64,000 bases of DNA from Cupriavidus sp. P-10 (GCF_003402535.2 NZ_AP025170.1:3348001-3412000); one strand, 5' to 3'; counted from the stretch's first letter, positions 20,299-32,979 are shown. A program made the numbers and translations. Notes: a model not told the origin generated them from the letters alone.

Positions 20299-21113
20299 CG
20301 CGCGCCTCCGGCAAAGTCCTCGGCCAGTGACGGTCCAGGATAGTGGAACGGCACCGGACCGTCGGCCTCGGCGTGGACGAACTGGTGCACGAACGGGTCG
20401 GAGGAGGCGCGCAGCGCCTCGGGCTCGCCCTGCGCGGCGATGCGCCCGTCGGCAATGAAATACACGTAGTCGGCGATCTGGAAGGTCTCGTGCACGTCGT
20501 GCGAGACGATGATCGTGGTCGCGCCGAGCGCGTCGTTCAGGCTGCGGATCAGGCGAGCGGTCAGGCCGAGCGAGATCGGGTCGAGGCCGGCGAAGGGCTC
20601 GTCATACATCAGCAACGCGGGATCGAGCGCGATCGCGCGCGCCAGCGCCACGCGCCGCGCCATGCCGCCGGAGATCTGCGACGGCATCAGGTCGCGCGCG
20701 CCGCGCAGGCCGACCGCGTTCAGCTTCATCAGCACCAGGTCGCGGATCATCGAATCCGGCAGGTCGGTATGCTCGCGCAGCGGGAAGGCCACATTGTCGA
20801 ATACCGACAAGTCGGTAAACAGCGCGCCGAACTGGAACAGCATGCCCATCTGGCGCCGCACGGCATACAGGCCGCGGGTGTCGAGCTGGTGGATATCGGT
20901 GCCGTCGAAGCGCACCGTGCCCGCCTGCGGGCGCACCTGGCCCCCGATCAGCCGCAGTACCGTGGTCTTGCCGCACCCCGAACCGCCCATGACCGCGATC
21001 ACCTTGCCACGCGGGAATTGCATGGTGAGGCCGGACAGGATCGGCTTGCCGTGGTCCGCATAAGCGAAATCCACCGCATTCAGTTCGACGAGGTTTTGAG
21101 CAGAATCGGTCAC
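20295..21113 (-). CDS. mlaF: ABC ATPase MlaF
   Basis: MlaF is the ATPase of the MlaFEDB complex and the first gene of this long minus-strand block. The 272-residue protein has Walker A MGGSGCGKTT, the signature QISGGMARRVALARAI, Walker B LLMYDEPFAGLDPIS and the His switch IVSHDVHETFQIAD. A C-terminal tail of about 30 residues reaches the MlaB-binding region. The start lies about 20 bases after a likely transcription start. Confidence 0.96.
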   Translation of the reverse strand: MTDSAQNLVELNAVDFAYADHGKPILSGLTMQFPRGKVIAVMGGSGCGKTTVLRLIGGQVRPQAGTVRFDGTDIHQLDTRGLYAVRRQMGMLFQFGALFTDLSVFDNVAFPLREHTDLPDSMIRDLVLMKLNAVGLRGARDLMPSQISGGMARRVALARAIALDPALLMYDEPFAGLDPISLGLTARLIRSLNDALGATTIIVSHDVHETFQIADYVYFIADGRIAAQGEPEALRASSDPFVHQFVHAEADGPVPFHYPGPSLAEDFAGGAR

Positions 21114-21139
21114 GTTGGCACCGGTCGGGACAGGGGCGC

Positions 21140-21145
21140 ATTATA
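21140..21145 (-). promoter_or_regulatory. likely -10 box of the mla operon
   Basis: The minus strand has a perfect TATAAT 27 bases before the mlaF ATG, giving a leader of about 20 bases. The -35 region matches the consensus poorly. It is the best promoter candidate for the whole mla-his-tat block. Confidence 0.5.
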
Positions 21146-21253
21146 AGGTGTACTACCTAGGCGCGCTGTATCCTATGGCACACGCTATGTTGACCGGATT
21201 GGAACAATCGCCGCGCTACCGGCTTCGCTGACGTACGTGTCAGCGCCCTTTCC

Positions 21254-22339
21254 TCAGGGTTCGCGTGTATGTGAGACGTCCTTGAGAATGACCTGCCACT
21301 GGATCGATTCGGAGCGGATTGCGGTGGCAAATGCTTCCGGCGAGTCGCGCAAGGGTGTCAGTCCGGCCGCCATCAGGCGCGAACGGACCTCGCGCTCGGC
21401 CATCACGCCGTCAAGCTCGAGCGCCAGCCGCGCAACGATGGCACGCGGAGTCTTGGCCGGGGCCATCACGCCGAACCAGGCGGCCGCCCCATAGCCCTCC
21501 AGCCCCGATTCCTGCAGCGTCGGCACCAGCGGCGCCAGCGTCGAGCGCGCTACGCCGGTGACACCGAGCAGCCGGAGCGCGCCGCTGCGGACCTGTCCCT
21601 GCACAGCGGCAAACGAACAGAAGCAGGCGCTGATACGGCCCGCCAGCATCTCCTGGACGACGGCGGCCTCGCCCTTGGCGGTGACCAGCGGCACACCGTT
21701 GCCGATGCCGCGCACGGCATATTCCGCATACAAGTGGGACGGACTGCCGGACTGGCCGTAGCCATAGCTGTAGGAACCCGGGTTGGATTTCACCGCGGTC
21801 ATCCATTGCTCAGGCGTTCGCATTGGCAGCCGGGCGTCGATCACCAGGAACAGGGGCGTAGTGGCCACGCGGGCCACGGGCGTGAAATCTCGCACCACGT
21901 CGTACGGGACCGGCTCCAGCCCGGGCTGGATCAGGATATTGGCCTGGTGGAACAGCAGCGTGTGCCCGTCTGAACTGGCCTTTGCAACGACATCGCCGGC
22001 GGTGGTGCCGGCCGCGCCGGGGCGGTTGTCGACCTCCATCGGCACGCCCAGCCGGTCCGATAAACGCTCGGCCAACATGCGGGCGACGGCGTCTGCCACC
22101 CCGCCCGCCGGGAACGGCACGATCAGGCGCATCGGCCGGTTCGGGAACGACATGCTGCGTTCCAGCTGCGGCCCGGCTACAGCCGTCACGGGCACGGCGA
22201 ACGCGAGCGTGGCACAGCCCAGGACATACAGGCACAGGAAAGGCCGGAGCCAGCGCCGGAGTACCGCCAATGCGGACGGCCACGACACCAGCTTCGCCTT
22301 ACCTCGCCAAAGCTGCAGCATATTGCGCACTTCGGTCAT
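21254..22339 (-). CDS. Bug-family periplasmic solute-binding protein
   Basis: A tripartite-tricarboxylate (TctC/Bug) receptor, a family greatly expanded in Burkholderiales, which binds carboxylates or amides in the periplasm. The start with a good gggagg site eight bases upstream gives 361 residues. The N-terminus is a long, basic signal sequence whose hydrophobic core is at about residues 30-50. The mature start RPMRLIVPFPAGGVADAVARM and the segment VDNRPGAAGTTAGDVVA are diagnostic ligand-loop motifs. No TctA/TctB membrane genes lie nearby, so it is an orphan receptor, and its ligand cannot be inferred. Confidence 0.92.
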   Translation of the reverse strand: MTEVRNMLQLWRGKAKLVSWPSALAVLRRWLRPFLCLYVLGCATLAFAVPVTAVAGPQLERSMSFPNRPMRLIVPFPAGGVADAVARMLAERLSDRLGVPMEVDNRPGAAGTTAGDVVAKASSDGHTLLFHQANILIQPGLEPVPYDVVRDFTPVARVATTPLFLVIDARLPMRTPEQWMTAVKSNPGSYSYGYGQSGSPSHLYAEYAVRGIGNGVPLVTAKGEAAVVQEMLAGRISACFCSFAAVQGQVRSGALRLLGVTGVARSTLAPLVPTLQESGLEGYGAAAWFGVMAPAKTPRAIVARLALELDGVMAEREVRSRLMAAGLTPLRDSPEAFATAIRSESIQWQVILKDVSHTREP

Positions 22340-22575
22340 CAATTTCCTCCCACCCATCCCCTGAGGGGACGGCGAGCTGGTTCTGGGGAAAAAGGATTCG
22401 CGAGGCGGTTTCCGTTAGTTGTTTTTAGAAAATTGTAAGTACATTGCCCGGACGCCCACAGGCACGTAAACCATAGCCGGGAGAACCCTGAAGGCCTTGT
22501 CCAGCCTTGCCAAACCCGCCATGGCCACGTCCGGCCGCCGCCCCGCCTCCGCCGCGAACCGCATGGCCCGCCGGC

Positions 22576-22581
22576 TATAAT
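22576..22581 (+). promoter_or_regulatory. -10 box at the start of the acetyltransferase gene
   Basis: A perfect TATAAT ends seven bases before the ATG at 22588, with no Shine-Dalgarno-like sequence between. Transcription would begin at or next to the start codon. The -35 region is poor. Confidence 0.5.
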
Positions 22582-22587
22582 CGCGCG

Positions 22588-23121
22588 ATGAAGATGTTTC
22601 CCCTGCGGCCCATGGAGGCCGCCGACCTGCCTGCCGTGCTGGCCGTGCAGGCCGCCTGCTATACCGGGGTGCTGCTGGAAAGCCGCGACGCACTGGCCAG
22701 CCGGCTGGCGCTCTCTCCCACCACCTGCTGGGTCGCCGACGATCCGCGCCAATCCGGCACCCTGGCCGCCTACCTGTTCACCCATGCCTGGCCCGAAACC
22801 AGCCTGCCGCCGCTCGATGGCGTGCTCAACGACGTCTGGCGCCTTGCGCCGGCGCCGCTGACCTGGTTCGTCCACGACATGGCCGTGGCGCCCGCCGGCC
22901 GCGGCGGCGGGCTGGCGGCACGCCTGTACGCGGCGGCGCAGGCTGCTGCGGTGGCGGCCGGACTGAAGCACTCACGGCTGATTGCCGTACAGTCGGCGGC
23001 GCCGTGGTGGCGCAGGCTCGGGTACGCGCCGGTGGCGGCGGAGACCGCTTCGCGGCACGCTGACAAGCTGGCAGGCTATGGTGCCGCCGCGGTCCTGATG
23101 GAAAGGACGCTGGCCGGCTGA
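22588..23121 (+). CDS. GNAT-family N-acetyltransferase
   Basis: A 177-residue acetyl-CoA-dependent acetyltransferase. It has the GNAT layout: an N-terminal strand with FPLRPMEAADLPAVLAVQ, then DMAVAPAGRGGGLAARLYAAA, in which the Arg/Gly-rich loop binds the acetyl-CoA pyrophosphate, and a C-terminal strand after WWRRLGYAPV. The substrate is unknown. The ATG was chosen because it follows the TATAAT box closely; an upstream frame is open but not protein-like. The gene is monocistronic and ends at a bidirectional terminator. Confidence 0.88.
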   Translation: MKMFPLRPMEAADLPAVLAVQAACYTGVLLESRDALASRLALSPTTCWVADDPRQSGTLAAYLFTHAWPETSLPPLDGVLNDVWRLAPAPLTWFVHDMAVAPAGRGGGLAARLYAAAQAAAVAAGLKHSRLIAVQSAAPWWRRLGYAPVAAETASRHADKLAGYGAAAVLMERTLAG

Positions 23122-23149
23122 GGCCCACCGCGGCGCGGCATCCGCAACG

Positions 23150-23186
23150 AAAAAAGCCCGCCGGCTTGCGCCAGGCGGGCTTTTTG
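23150..23186. terminator. bidirectional terminator between acetyltransferase gene and gltD
   Basis: The stem gcccgcc/ggcgggc has A5 on its left and T5 on its right, so it can end transcripts from both convergent genes. Confidence 0.85.
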
Positions 23187-23206
23187 TTGCGGCAGTGACC
23201 TGCGGA

Positions 23207-24670
<1,464 letters not shown>

Positions 24671-24789
24671 GTTGCGTCCTTGGTCATGCTGCGCGGGACC
24701 GGCGGCTTCGCCGGCCCCGCTGTGGGGTCAGAATCTTGTCGGGGCCGCGGCGGCTGCCGCGCCCCGTCGCTACGTTGGTCCGCTGCCGA

Positions 24790-27700
24790 TCAGGCCGCGA
24801 TGGCTTCGCGGTCGCTGTCGCGGGCTGCCTGTTCCTTGGCGTACATCTCGCCCAGCGCGCGCTTGTACTCGGTCGGGAAGACCTTGACGAACTTGCGGCG
24901 TGCCGTGGTCCAGTCAGCCAGCAGCGCCTTGGCGCGCTCGGAACCGGTGTAGCGGAAGTGCTGCTCGATCAGGTTGCGCAGGATGACTTCATCCAGCACG
25001 CGCTTGCCGTCGACCTTGTGCCACGAAGCCTGCGGCTGGCCCTTTTCCTGGTCGGCCGAGGCCAGCACCGCTTCCAGCGCCACCATCGAGGTGTTGCAGC
25101 GCTTGTCGAACAGGCCGTCCTCGTCATAGACGTAGGCCACGCCGCCCGACATGCCGGCCGCGAAGTTGCGGCCGGTGCCGCCCAGCACCACCACCGTGCC
25201 GCCCGTCATGTACTCGCAACCGTGGTCGCCGGTGCCTTCCACCACGGCAACCGCGCCGGAGTTACGCACCGCGAAGCGCTCGCCGGCCACGCCGTTGAAG
25301 AACGCTTCACCGGCGATGGCACCGTACAGCACGGTGTTGCCGACGATGATGTTGCGGGTCGGGTCGCCGCGGAACTCATGCGGAGCGCGCACGATCACGC
25401 GGCCGCCCGACAGGCCCTTGCCGACGTAGTCGTTGCCGTCGCCCACCAGGTCCAGCGTGACGCCGTGTGCCAGGAACGCGCCGAACGACTGGCCGGCGGT
25501 GCCTTGCAGCTGGATGTGGATGGTGTCGTCGGGCAGGCCTTCGTGGCCATATTGCTTGGCGACCACGCCGGACAGCATCGCGCCCACCGTACGGTTCACG
25601 TTCTTGACCGGCTGGATGAACGAGACGCGCTCGCCCTTCTCGATCGCCGGACGGGCCTTGGCGATCAGCACGTGGTCCAGCGCCTTGCCGGCTTCCGCCG
25701 ACAGGCCGTGATCCTGCACGTCGGTGTGGTACAGCGGCACGTCCGCGCCCAGCGACACCTGGTGGAAGATGCGGCCGAAGTCCAGGCCGCGCGCCTTCCA
25801 GTGCTCGATGCCAGCCTTGGTGTCGAGCAGGTCGGCGCGGCCGATCAGCTCGTCGAAGGTGCGGATGCCCAGCTGGGCCATGATCTCGCGGGCTTCTTCG
25901 GCAACGAAGAAGAAGAAGTTGACCACATGCTCCGGCTTGCCCTGGAACTTCTTGCGCAGCTGCGGATCCTGCGTGGCCACGCCCACCGGGCAGGTGTTCA
26001 GGTGGCACTTGCGCATCATGATGCAGCCTTCGGCAACCAGCGGTGCCGTGGCGAAGCCGAACTCGTCGGCGCCCAGCAGCGCGCCGATGACGACGTCGCG
26101 GCCAGTCTTCATCTGGCCGTCGGCCTGCACGCGGATGCGGTTGCGCAGGCCGTTGAGCAGCAGCGTCTGCTGCGTTTCGGCCAGGCCCAGCTCCCACGGC
26201 GAGCCGGCGTGCTTGATCGACGACCACGGCGAGGCGCCGGTGCCGCCGTCATGGCCGGCGATCACGACGTGATCGGCCTTGGCCTTGGACACGCCCGCGG
26301 CCACGGTGCCGACGCCCACTTCGGACACCAGCTTGACCGAGATATCCGACGACGGGTTGACGTTCTTCAGGTCATGGATCAGCTGTGCCAGATCCTCGAT
26401 CGAGTAGATGTCGTGGTGCGGGGGCGGCGAGATCAGGCCGACGCCCGGCACCGAGTAACGCAGCTTGCCGATGTAGTCCGAGACCTTGTGGCCCGGCAGC
26501 TGGCCGCCTTCGCCCGGCTTGGCGCCCTGCGCCATCTTGATCTGGATCTGGTCGGCCGAAGCCAGGTACTCGGCGGTCACGCCGAAACGGCCCGACGCCA
26601 CCTGCTTGATCTTCGAGCGCAGCGAATCGCCGTCCTGCAGCGGCAGGTCGGCCTCGATCACGTCGCCCAGCAGGCTCTTCAGGCTGTCGCCCTGCTTGAT
26701 GGGGATGCCGCGCAGCTCGTTCCGGTAGCGCTTCTCGTCCTCGCCGCCTTCGCCAGTGTTGGACTTGCCGCCGATGCGGTTCATCGCCACGGCCAGCGTG
26801 GCATGGGCTTCGGTCGAGATCGAGCCGAGCGACATCGCGCCGGTGGCGAAGCGCCGCACGATTTCCTTGGCGGGCTCGACTTCTTCCAGCGGAATCGCCT
26901 TGGCCGGATCGACCTTGAACTCGAACAGACCACGCAGCGTCATGTGGCGCTTGCTCTGGTCGTTGATGATGTTGGCGTATTCCTTATACGTCTGGTAGGC
27001 GCCCTTGCCGTCGTCAGCGCGCACCGAGTGCTGCAGCTTGGCGATCGAGTCCGGGGTCCACATGTGCTCTTCGCCGCGGATGCGGAAGGCGTACTCGCCG
27101 CCGGCGTCCAGCATGTTCTCCAGCACCGGGTTGTTGCCGAAGGCGTCCGTGTGCAGGCGCAGCGCTTCCTCGGCCACCTCGAAGATGCCGATGCCCTCGA
27201 CGTTCGACGGCGTGCCGTGGAAGTACTTCTGCACCAGCTCGCGCGACAGGCCGATGGCTTCGAAGATCTGCGCGCCGGTGTACGACATGTACGTGGAGAT
27301 GCCCATCTTGGACATCACCTTGAACAGGCCCTTGCCGACCGCCTTGACGAAGTTCTTGACCGCCTTCTCGGGCGACAGGTCGCCCGACAGGCCGCTGGCC
27401 ATGTCGGCCAGGGTTTCCATCGCCAGGTACGGGTGCACGGCTTCGGCGCCGTAGCCGGCCAGCAGCGCGAAGTGGTGCACTTCACGCGCGGTGCCGGTCT
27501 CGACCACCAGGCCGGTCGACGTGCGCAGGCCCTTCTCCACCAGGTGGTGGTGAATGGCGGACGTGGCCAGCAGCGCGGGGATGGCGACATGGTCGGCATC
27601 CACCGGGCGGTCGGTCACGATCAGGATGTTGTAGCCCGAACGCACCGCATCCACGGCTTCGGCGCACAGCGAGGCCAGGCGCGCTTCAATGCCTTCCTTG

Positions 27701-29583
27701 CCCCAGGCGGTCGGGTAGCAGATGTTCAGTTCGTACGAACGGAACTTGCCGCCGGTGTAGTGCTCGATGTTGCGGATCTTGGCGATGTCCTTGAAATCCA
27801 GCACCGGCTGGGACACTTCGAGGCGCATCGGCGGGTTGATGTTGTTCAGCTCCAGCAGGTTCGGCTTCGGGCCGATGAACGACACCAGCGACATCACCAT
27901 GTTCTCGCGGATCGGGTCGATCGGCGGGTTGGTGACCTGGGCGAACAGCTGCCTGAAATAGTGGTACAGCGTCTTGTTCTTGGACGACAGGATCGCCAGC
28001 GGCGAGTCATTGCCCATCGAGCCGGTCGCTTCTTCGCCGGCCAGCGCCATCGGCGCCATCAGGAACTTGACGTCTTCCTGGGTGTAGCCGAAGGCCTGCT
28101 GGCGGTCCAGCAGCTTGGCCACCGGCTTCTTCTCGGCGGCAACGTCTTCCGGCTTGGCGTCGATCTCGTCCAGCTTGATGCGGACCGCGTCGATCCAGCT
28201 CTTGTATGGCTTGGCGTTGGCCAGGTTGTCCTTCAGTTCCTTGTCGTCGATGATGCGGCCCTGCTCCATGTCGATCAGGAACATCTTGCCCGGCTGCAGG
28301 CGCCACTTCTCAACGATGCGCGACTCGGGGAACGGCAGCACGCCGGCTTCCGAGGCCAGCACCACGACGTCGTCCTCGGTCACGTAGAAACGTGCCGGGC
28401 GCAGGCCGTTGCGGTCCAGCGTGGCGCCGATCTGGCGGCCATCGGTGAAGCAGATCGCGGCGGGGCCGTCCCACGGCTCCATCATGGCGGCGTGGTATTC
28501 GTAGAAGGCGCGACGGTTGTCGTCCATCAGCGTGTGCTGTTCCCAGGCTTCCGGGATCATCATCATCATCGCGTGGACGAGCGGGTAGCCAGCCATCGTC
28601 AGCAGTTCGAGACAGTTGTCGAACGATGCCGTATCGGACTGGCCCGGGTAGATCAGCGGCCACAGCTTGGGCAGGTCGTCGCCCAGCACCGGCGACGAGA
28701 TCGCGCCGGTACGTGCGTTGATCCAGTTGACGTTGCCCTTGACCGTATTGATTTCGCCGTTGTGGGCGACCATGCGGTACGGGTGGGCCAGTTCCCAGGC
28801 CGGGAAGGTGTTGGTCGAGAAGCGCTGGTGCACCAGGGCCAGGGCCGACACGGCGCGCTGGTCCTGCAGGTCCAGGTAGTACTCGCCGACCTGGTTGGCC
28901 AGCAGCAGGCCCTTGTACACCACGGTACGGGCCGACATCGACGGCACGAAGTATTCCTTGCCGTGCTTGAGCTTGAGCGCCTGGATGGCATGGCTGGCGG
29001 TCTTGCGGATGACGTAGAGCTTACGTTCCAGCGCATCCGTGGTCATGATGTCGCGGCCACGACCGATGAAGATCTGGCGGATCACCGGCTCGGTCTTGCG
29101 CACCGTGGGCGACATCGGCATGTTGGCGTCGACCGGCACGTCGCGCCAGCCCAGCACGACCTGGCCTTCCAGGCGGACCGTGCGCTCAAGTTCCTGTTCG
29201 CAGGCCAGGCGCGAGGCGTGTTCCTTGGGCAGGAAGATCATGCCCACGCCGTATTCGCCGTTGGGCGGCAGGCTCACGCCCTGCGCGGCCATCTCTTCGC
29301 GGTAGAACTGGTCCGGAATCTGGATCAGGATACCGGCACCGTCGCCCATCAGCGCGTCAGCGCCGACCGCACCCCGGTGGTCCAGGTTCTCCAGGATCTT
29401 CAGGCCCTGGGAAACGATCTCGTGGGACTTCTTGCCCTTGATGTGCGCGACCATGCCGACGCCGCAGGCATCGTGCTCGTTGGCCGGGTCGTACATGCCT
29501 TGCGCCTGCGGACGCAGGTCGAGGGCGGAGGAAGACTCGCTGATTTGCTCGCTGGTCTGCGCTTGGGCCGAAGGGTTCTTCAT
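24790..29583 (-). CDS. gltB: glutamate synthase large subunit GltB
   Basis: GltB makes two glutamates from glutamine and 2-oxoglutarate. With the start MKNPSAQAQ the precursor has 1597 residues, and the catalytic Cys of NEHDACGVG is residue 40. The resulting 39-residue propeptide is close to that of E. coli, which decided the start; the frame is open for another 72 codons upstream. In order come the class II amidotransferase domain, the central domain, the FMN barrel with [10 protein letters not shown], the 3Fe-4S cluster [15 protein letters not shown], and the C-terminal beta-helix with repeated Gly motifs. The long frame on the other strand is a codon-bias artefact. Confidence 0.96.
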   Translation of the reverse strand: MKNPSAQAQTSEQISESSSALDLRPQAQGMYDPANEHDACGVGMVAHIKGKKSHEIVSQGLKILENLDHRGAVGADALMGDGAGILIQIPDQFYREEMAAQGVSLPPNGEYGVGMIFLPKEHASRLACEQELERTVRLEGQVVLGWRDVPVDANMPMSPTVRKTEPVIRQIFIGRGRDIMTTDALERKLYVIRKTASHAIQALKLKHGKEYFVPSMSARTVVYKGLLLANQVGEYYLDLQDQRAVSALALVHQRFSTNTFPAWELAHPYRMVAHNGEINTVKGNVNWINARTGAISSPVLGDDLPKLWPLIYPGQSDTASFDNCLELLTMAGYPLVHAMMMMIPEAWEQHTLMDDNRRAFYEYHAAMMEPWDGPAAICFTDGRQIGATLDRNGLRPARFYVTEDDVVVLASEAGVLPFPESRIVEKWRLQPGKMFLIDMEQGRIIDDKELKDNLANAKPYKSWIDAVRIKLDEIDAKPEDVAAEKKPVAKLLDRQQAFGYTQEDVKFLMAPMALAGEEATGSMGNDSPLAILSSKNKTLYHYFRQLFAQVTNPPIDPIRENMVMSLVSFIGPKPNLLELNNINPPMRLEVSQPVLDFKDIAKIRNIEHYTGGKFRSYELNICYPTAWGKEGIEARLASLCAEAVDAVRSGYNILIVTDRPVDADHVAIPALLATSAIHHHLVEKGLRTSTGLVVETGTAREVHHFALLAGYGAEAVHPYLAMETLADMASGLSGDLSPEKAVKNFVKAVGKGLFKVMSKMGISTYMSYTGAQIFEAIGLSRELVQKYFHGTPSNVEGIGIFEVAEEALRLHTDAFGNNPVLENMLDAGGEYAFRIRGEEHMWTPDSIAKLQHSVRADDGKGAYQTYKEYANIINDQSKRHMTLRGLFEFKVDPAKAIPLEEVEPAKEIVRRFATGAMSLGSISTEAHATLAVAMNRIGGKSNTGEGGEDEKRYRNELRGIPIKQGDSLKSLLGDVIEADLPLQDGDSLRSKIKQVASGRFGVTAEYLASADQIQIKMAQGAKPGEGGQLPGHKVSDYIGKLRYSVPGVGLISPPPHHDIYSIEDLAQLIHDLKNVNPSSDISVKLVSEVGVGTVAAGVSKAKADHVVIAGHDGGTGASPWSSIKHAGSPWELGLAETQQTLLLNGLRNRIRVQADGQMKTGRDVVIGALLGADEFGFATAPLVAEGCIMMRKCHLNTCPVGVATQDPQLRKKFQGKPEHVVNFFFFVAEEAREIMAQLGIRTFDELIGRADLLDTKAGIEHWKARGLDFGRIFHQVSLGADVPLYHTDVQDHGLSAEAGKALDHVLIAKARPAIEKGERVSFIQPVKNVNRTVGAMLSGVVAKQYGHEGLPDDTIHIQLQGTAGQSFGAFLAHGVTLDLVGDGNDYVGKGLSGGRVIVRAPHEFRGDPTRNIIVGNTVLYGAIAGEAFFNGVAGERFAVRNSGAVAVVEGTGDHGCEYMTGGTVVVLGGTGRNFAAGMSGGVAYVYDEDGLFDKRCNTSMVALEAVLASADQEKGQPQASWHKVDGKRVLDEVILRNLIEQHFRYTGSERAKALLADWTTARRKFVKVFPTEYKRALGEMYAKEQAARDSDREAIAA

Positions 29584-29803
29584 TTGGTCCACGGGCTGAA
29601 TTCCGGTGATGGCTGCGCGAACTGCTGGACTACCGGAACGGGACCGCGCGCTTTCTTTAAATCCACCCAAACCGGTGGACCGGCGGGAAGGGAAATGGGG
29701 ACGAAGCTGTCTGCGGGCCGCAGCGGCGTACACGAGCGTGACGCGCCGCACAATGACTGTGGGTGGAGCAACTATATGGGAATCCTGAAAGCCTCGCAAA
29801 AAT

Positions 29804-29875
29804 TTTAAATGGGGTCAGAACACATTTAATATCGCACCGTTTCGGTGATGGATTTAAATGGGGACACATTATTTT
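29804..29875. repeat. left-end repeats of the REP-associated transposase element
   Basis: Two related direct copies begin with tttaaatgggg, at 29804 and 29853. Between them lies a small hairpin (caccg ttt cggtg, 29835-29847). The second copy contains the transposase stop codon. A related copy in inverted orientation lies on the other side of the gene. Confidence 0.65.
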
Positions 29876-30594
29876 TGCGTGGATGGCGTCACGTCGCGCG
29901 ATGACTCTTGCATCTTTTTGGGGCGCCCCTTTGGGAGCGGTTGGACGCGCCGCGTTGCGCCCCTCTCAAGTTGCGCCAGGAATGCCTCGTCGCCGAGTGG
30001 CCAGCCACTATGCGCATGGCTTCGAAGGGCTTGCAGCGTGCGACCAGAAAGTCCCTCGGCGGTCAGCATGCGATAGTTCGACTGGCGTTCAAACGGGGTA
30101 TTACCCAGCTCCCAATATGCGGAGTGGTCACTCACAAATGGGCTCGCCTCGATGCCGGCGTGGTGGTGGTAGCTACTCCAGCGGTCCGCCTCGGGGGTCG
30201 ATACCTCTCCCGCGCGCAGCGCGTTGCCTTCGACATACAGCATGGCCGGCAGCATCCACGGCGCTGGTTCGAAGACCGCCGAGCGGAAGCGTCCCTCCCA
30301 CAGCGTGCCGGTGCGGTTGGCGACGCGATTGAAGTAACGCGCATAGCGGCGGCCGACCGCCTGCATGGTCAGGCTCAGCGAGTCCGGGCCCTTCGGCGTG
30401 GCCACGAGGTGGACATGATTGGGCCGCAGCGCATAGGCGTGGACCGCGAGGTCATGCTCGCGCGCGGCCATGCGCAGGCAGTCGAGGTAGTGCAGGTAGT
30501 CGTCGGGACCGAGGAACACGTCCTGGCGGTTGTTGCCACGCTGCAACACCAGGGCGGGAAGTCCGGCGGGGGAGAAACGGGGAAGGCGGGCCAT
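29869..30594 (-). mobile_element. REP-associated tyrosine transposase (RAYT) gene
   Basis: A 241-residue single-domain Y1/HUH nuclease of the IS200-like, REP-associated type, thought to act on REP palindromes rather than to move as a classical insertion sequence. The metal-binding HUH motif is at residues 59-63 (NHVHL). The likely catalytic Tyr is in GRRYARYFN (residues 84 or 87), followed by the family motif RTGTLWEGRFRS. The C-terminus is basic and repeat-free. The gene sits alone between gltB and dgt. Its stop codon falls within the left-end repeat, so gene and repeats form one unit. Confidence 0.9.
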
Positions 30595-30632
30595 GGCAGG
30601 TCATGCAAGCATCGATGCCCCCATGATAGCCT

Positions 30633-30649
30633 GATCCGTCCCCAATTTA
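30633..30649 (-). repeat. right-end inverted repeat of the REP-associated element
   Basis: The minus strand reads taaattggggacggatc, which resembles the left-end taaatggggacacatt in the opposite orientation. It lies about 40 bases before the transposase start codon. Confidence 0.55.
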
Positions 30650-30678
30650 TCGGAAGGGCCGGTGCCCTTCCGTGCGCG

Positions 30679-31815
30679 TCAGTTGCCCTCGCTGACCGCG
30701 AAGATGCGCCGGTGCTCGCGGATCGCATAGCGGTCCGTCATGCCGGCGATGTAATGCGCGATCAGCCGAGGCTGGTCGGCACCGTGTCCGGCCTGGTACT
30801 GCGGCGGCAGCAGGCGCGGATCGGACATGAAGACCCCGAACAGGTCACCGACGATGCGCTGGGCCTTGGCCGACATGCGCATCACCAGGTAGTGCCGGTA
30901 CAGGTGCCGGAACAGGAAGCGCTTCAATGCCGCCGCTTCCTCATGGAGTTGGGGACTGAAGCCCACCAGGGGGCCGGCGGCCCGCACCGCGTCGATGTTG
31001 CGCGGGTTGGCGGCGGCGATATTGCGGCTGGTGGTCTCGATCAGGTCGACGATCAGCGTGTTGATCATGCGCCGGACGGTCTCGTTGATGGCGCGCCGGC
31101 CGTTCACGCCCGGGAAGGCATCGGCCACCTCGGCGCGGTGGCGGGCCCACATCGGGACCTCATCCAGCTGCTCCAGCGTCAGCAGGCCGGAGCGCAGGCC
31201 GTCGTCGATATCGTGGTTGTTGTAGGCGATCTCGTCGGCCAGGTTGGCCAGTTGCGCCTCCAGCGACGGCTGCGTGCCCTCCAGGAAGCGCCGGCCCAGT
31301 TCGCCCAGCGCCGCGGCATTGACGCGCGAGCAATGCTTCAGGATGCCTTCGCGGGTCTCGAAGGTCAGGTTCAGGCCATTGAAGCCGCCGTAGCGCTCCT
31401 CCAGCTCGTCCACCACCAGCAGGCTCTGCAGGTTGTGCTCGAAGCCGCCGTGGTTCTTCATGCAGGCGTTCAGGGCGTCCTGCCCGGCATGGCCGAAGGG
31501 CGTGTGGCCAAGGTCGTGCGCCAGCGAGATGGCCTCGACCAGGTCTTCGTTGAGGCGCAGGTTGCGCGCGATCGAGCGGGCGATCTGCGCCACCTCCAGG
31601 CTATGGGTCAGCCGGGTGCGGAACAGGTCCCCTTCATGGTTGACGAAGACCTGGGTCTTGTATTCGAGCCGCCGGAACGCGGTGCTGTGGATGACCCGGT
31701 CCCGGTCGCGCTGGAATTCGCTGCGCGACTGCGACGCGGGTTCGGCGTGCACCCGCCCGCGCGTCTGCGCGGAGCGGGCGGCGTACGGGGCGAGGTGGCT
31801 TTCAAAGTCGGTCAT
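30679..31815 (-). CDS. dgt: deoxyguanosinetriphosphate triphosphohydrolase-like protein
   Basis: A 378-residue HD-domain dNTP triphosphohydrolase, which cleaves dGTP or other dNTPs to nucleoside and triphosphate. The metal site is formed by [16 protein letters not shown] and [14 protein letters not shown], with a distal Asp in [15 protein letters not shown]. The N-terminal motif [11 protein letters not shown] is typical of the short, type 2 dGTPase-like proteins. The start at MTDFES matches that family. Substrate preference cannot be told from sequence. The gene follows aroB after 57 bases. Confidence 0.93.
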   Translation of the reverse strand: MTDFESHLAPYAARSAQTRGRVHAEPASQSRSEFQRDRDRVIHSTAFRRLEYKTQVFVNHEGDLFRTRLTHSLEVAQIARSIARNLRLNEDLVEAISLAHDLGHTPFGHAGQDALNACMKNHGGFEHNLQSLLVVDELEERYGGFNGLNLTFETREGILKHCSRVNAAALGELGRRFLEGTQPSLEAQLANLADEIAYNNHDIDDGLRSGLLTLEQLDEVPMWARHRAEVADAFPGVNGRRAINETVRRMINTLIVDLIETTSRNIAAANPRNIDAVRAAGPLVGFSPQLHEEAAALKRFLFRHLYRHYLVMRMSAKAQRIVGDLFGVFMSDPRLLPPQYQAGHGADQPRLIAHYIAGMTDRYAIREHRRIFAVSEGN

Positions 31816-31872
31816 GCGGCAATCCGTTGGCTGGAGGTTTGGGGGCCTGGGTTGCGAGGCATAACCGGTCAA

Positions 31873-32979
31873 TCAAGCGACCGTGGCCTCGGTGGGAGGT
31901 TTAAGCACTGCATGCTGCAGCGTGGCACGCAGGTCGGCGTCCGGCACCGTGGTGATGAACGCCTCGCCGAGTTTCTTCAGTAGGATGAACTTGATGCTGC
32001 CTGCCTCGGCCTTCTTGTCGACCTTCATCATTTCGATATAGCGGTCGGTGCCCAGTTCCGGCGCCACCACCGGCAGGTTGGCTGCCAGCGTCAGTTCGCG
32101 GATGCGGGCGCGGGTCTCGGTGTCGATAAAGCCCAGCCGATGCGACAGGTCCGCGGCCATCACCATGCCGCAGCCAACTGCCTCGCCGTGCAGCCAGGCG
32201 CCGTAGCCCATGCCGGCCTCGATCGCGTGGCCAAAGGTGTGGCCAAAGTTGAGGATGGCGCGCAGTCCACCCTCGCGCTCGTCCTGCGCCACCACGCCGG
32301 CCTTGATTTCACACGAACGTTGCACCGCCACCGCCATCAGCTCGGGGTCGCAGTCGTTCAGCGCCTTGATGTTGCGCTCGATCCAGGCAAAGTACCCGGC
32401 GTCGGCAATGGCGCCGTGCTTGATCACCTCGGCCATGCCCGCGGCCAGTTCGCGCGGGGGCAGCGTGCGCAGCGTGTCGATATCGGCGATCACCGCGTTG
32501 GGCTGGTGGAACGCGCCGATCATGTTCTTGCCGAGCGGATGGTTGATGCCGGTCTTGCCGCCCACCGACGAATCCACCTGCGACAGCAGCGTGGTCGGCA
32601 CCTGGATAAACGGCACGCCGCGCATATAGCAGGCGGCGGCAAACCCGGTCATATCCCCCACCACTCCGCCGCCCAGCGCGACCAGCGTGGTCTTGCGATC
32701 GGCGCCGGCCTGCAGCAGCGCGTCGAAGATCAGGTTCAGCGTTTCCCACTGCTTGAAGGCCTCGCCGTCGGGCAGCGTGACCGTGCGCACGGTCTTGCCG
32801 AGCGACTTCAGGCCGGCCTCGACGCGCGCCGCGTACAGCGGCCCCACGGTTTCATTGGTGACGATGACGGCGTGCTGGCCGCGCACGTGCGGACGCAGCA
32901 GTTCGGCGTTGTCGAGCAGGCCGGTACCGATATGGATGGGGTAGCTGCGCGCTCCCAGGTCGACTTCAAGCGTGATCAT
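31873..32979 (-). CDS. aroB: 3-dehydroquinate synthase AroB
   Basis: AroB cyclises DAHP to 3-dehydroquinate in the shikimate pathway, using NAD and zinc or cobalt. The 368-residue protein shows [19 protein letters not shown] for NAD binding, then [11 protein letters not shown], the metal ligands in the Glu of [11 protein letters not shown], and the two His in [12 protein letters not shown]. Its start overlaps the aroK stop by four bases, the usual aroK-aroB coupling. Confidence 0.97.
   Translation of the reverse strand: MITLEVDLGARSYPIHIGTGLLDNAELLRPHVRGQHAVIVTNETVGPLYAARVEAGLKSLGKTVRTVTLPDGEAFKQWETLNLIFDALLQAGADRKTTLVALGGGVVGDMTGFAAACYMRGVPFIQVPTTLLSQVDSSVGGKTGINHPLGKNMIGAFHQPNAVIADIDTLRTLPPRELAAGMAEVIKHGAIADAGYFAWIERNIKALNDCDPELMAVAVQRSCEIKAGVVAQDEREGGLRAILNFGHTFGHAIEAGMGYGAWLHGEAVGCGMVMAADLSHRLGFIDTETRARIRELTLAANLPVVAPELGTDRYIEMMKVDKKAEAGSIKFILLKKLGEAFITTVPDADLRATLQHAVLKPPTEATVA

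Noticed and set aside
24736..29808. A 1690-codon open frame on the plus strand opposite gltB
   Set aside because: It is the mirror of a real, strongly conserved gene. High G+C at third positions keeps antisense frames open. Its translation is His/Arg/Val-rich with no family resemblance.
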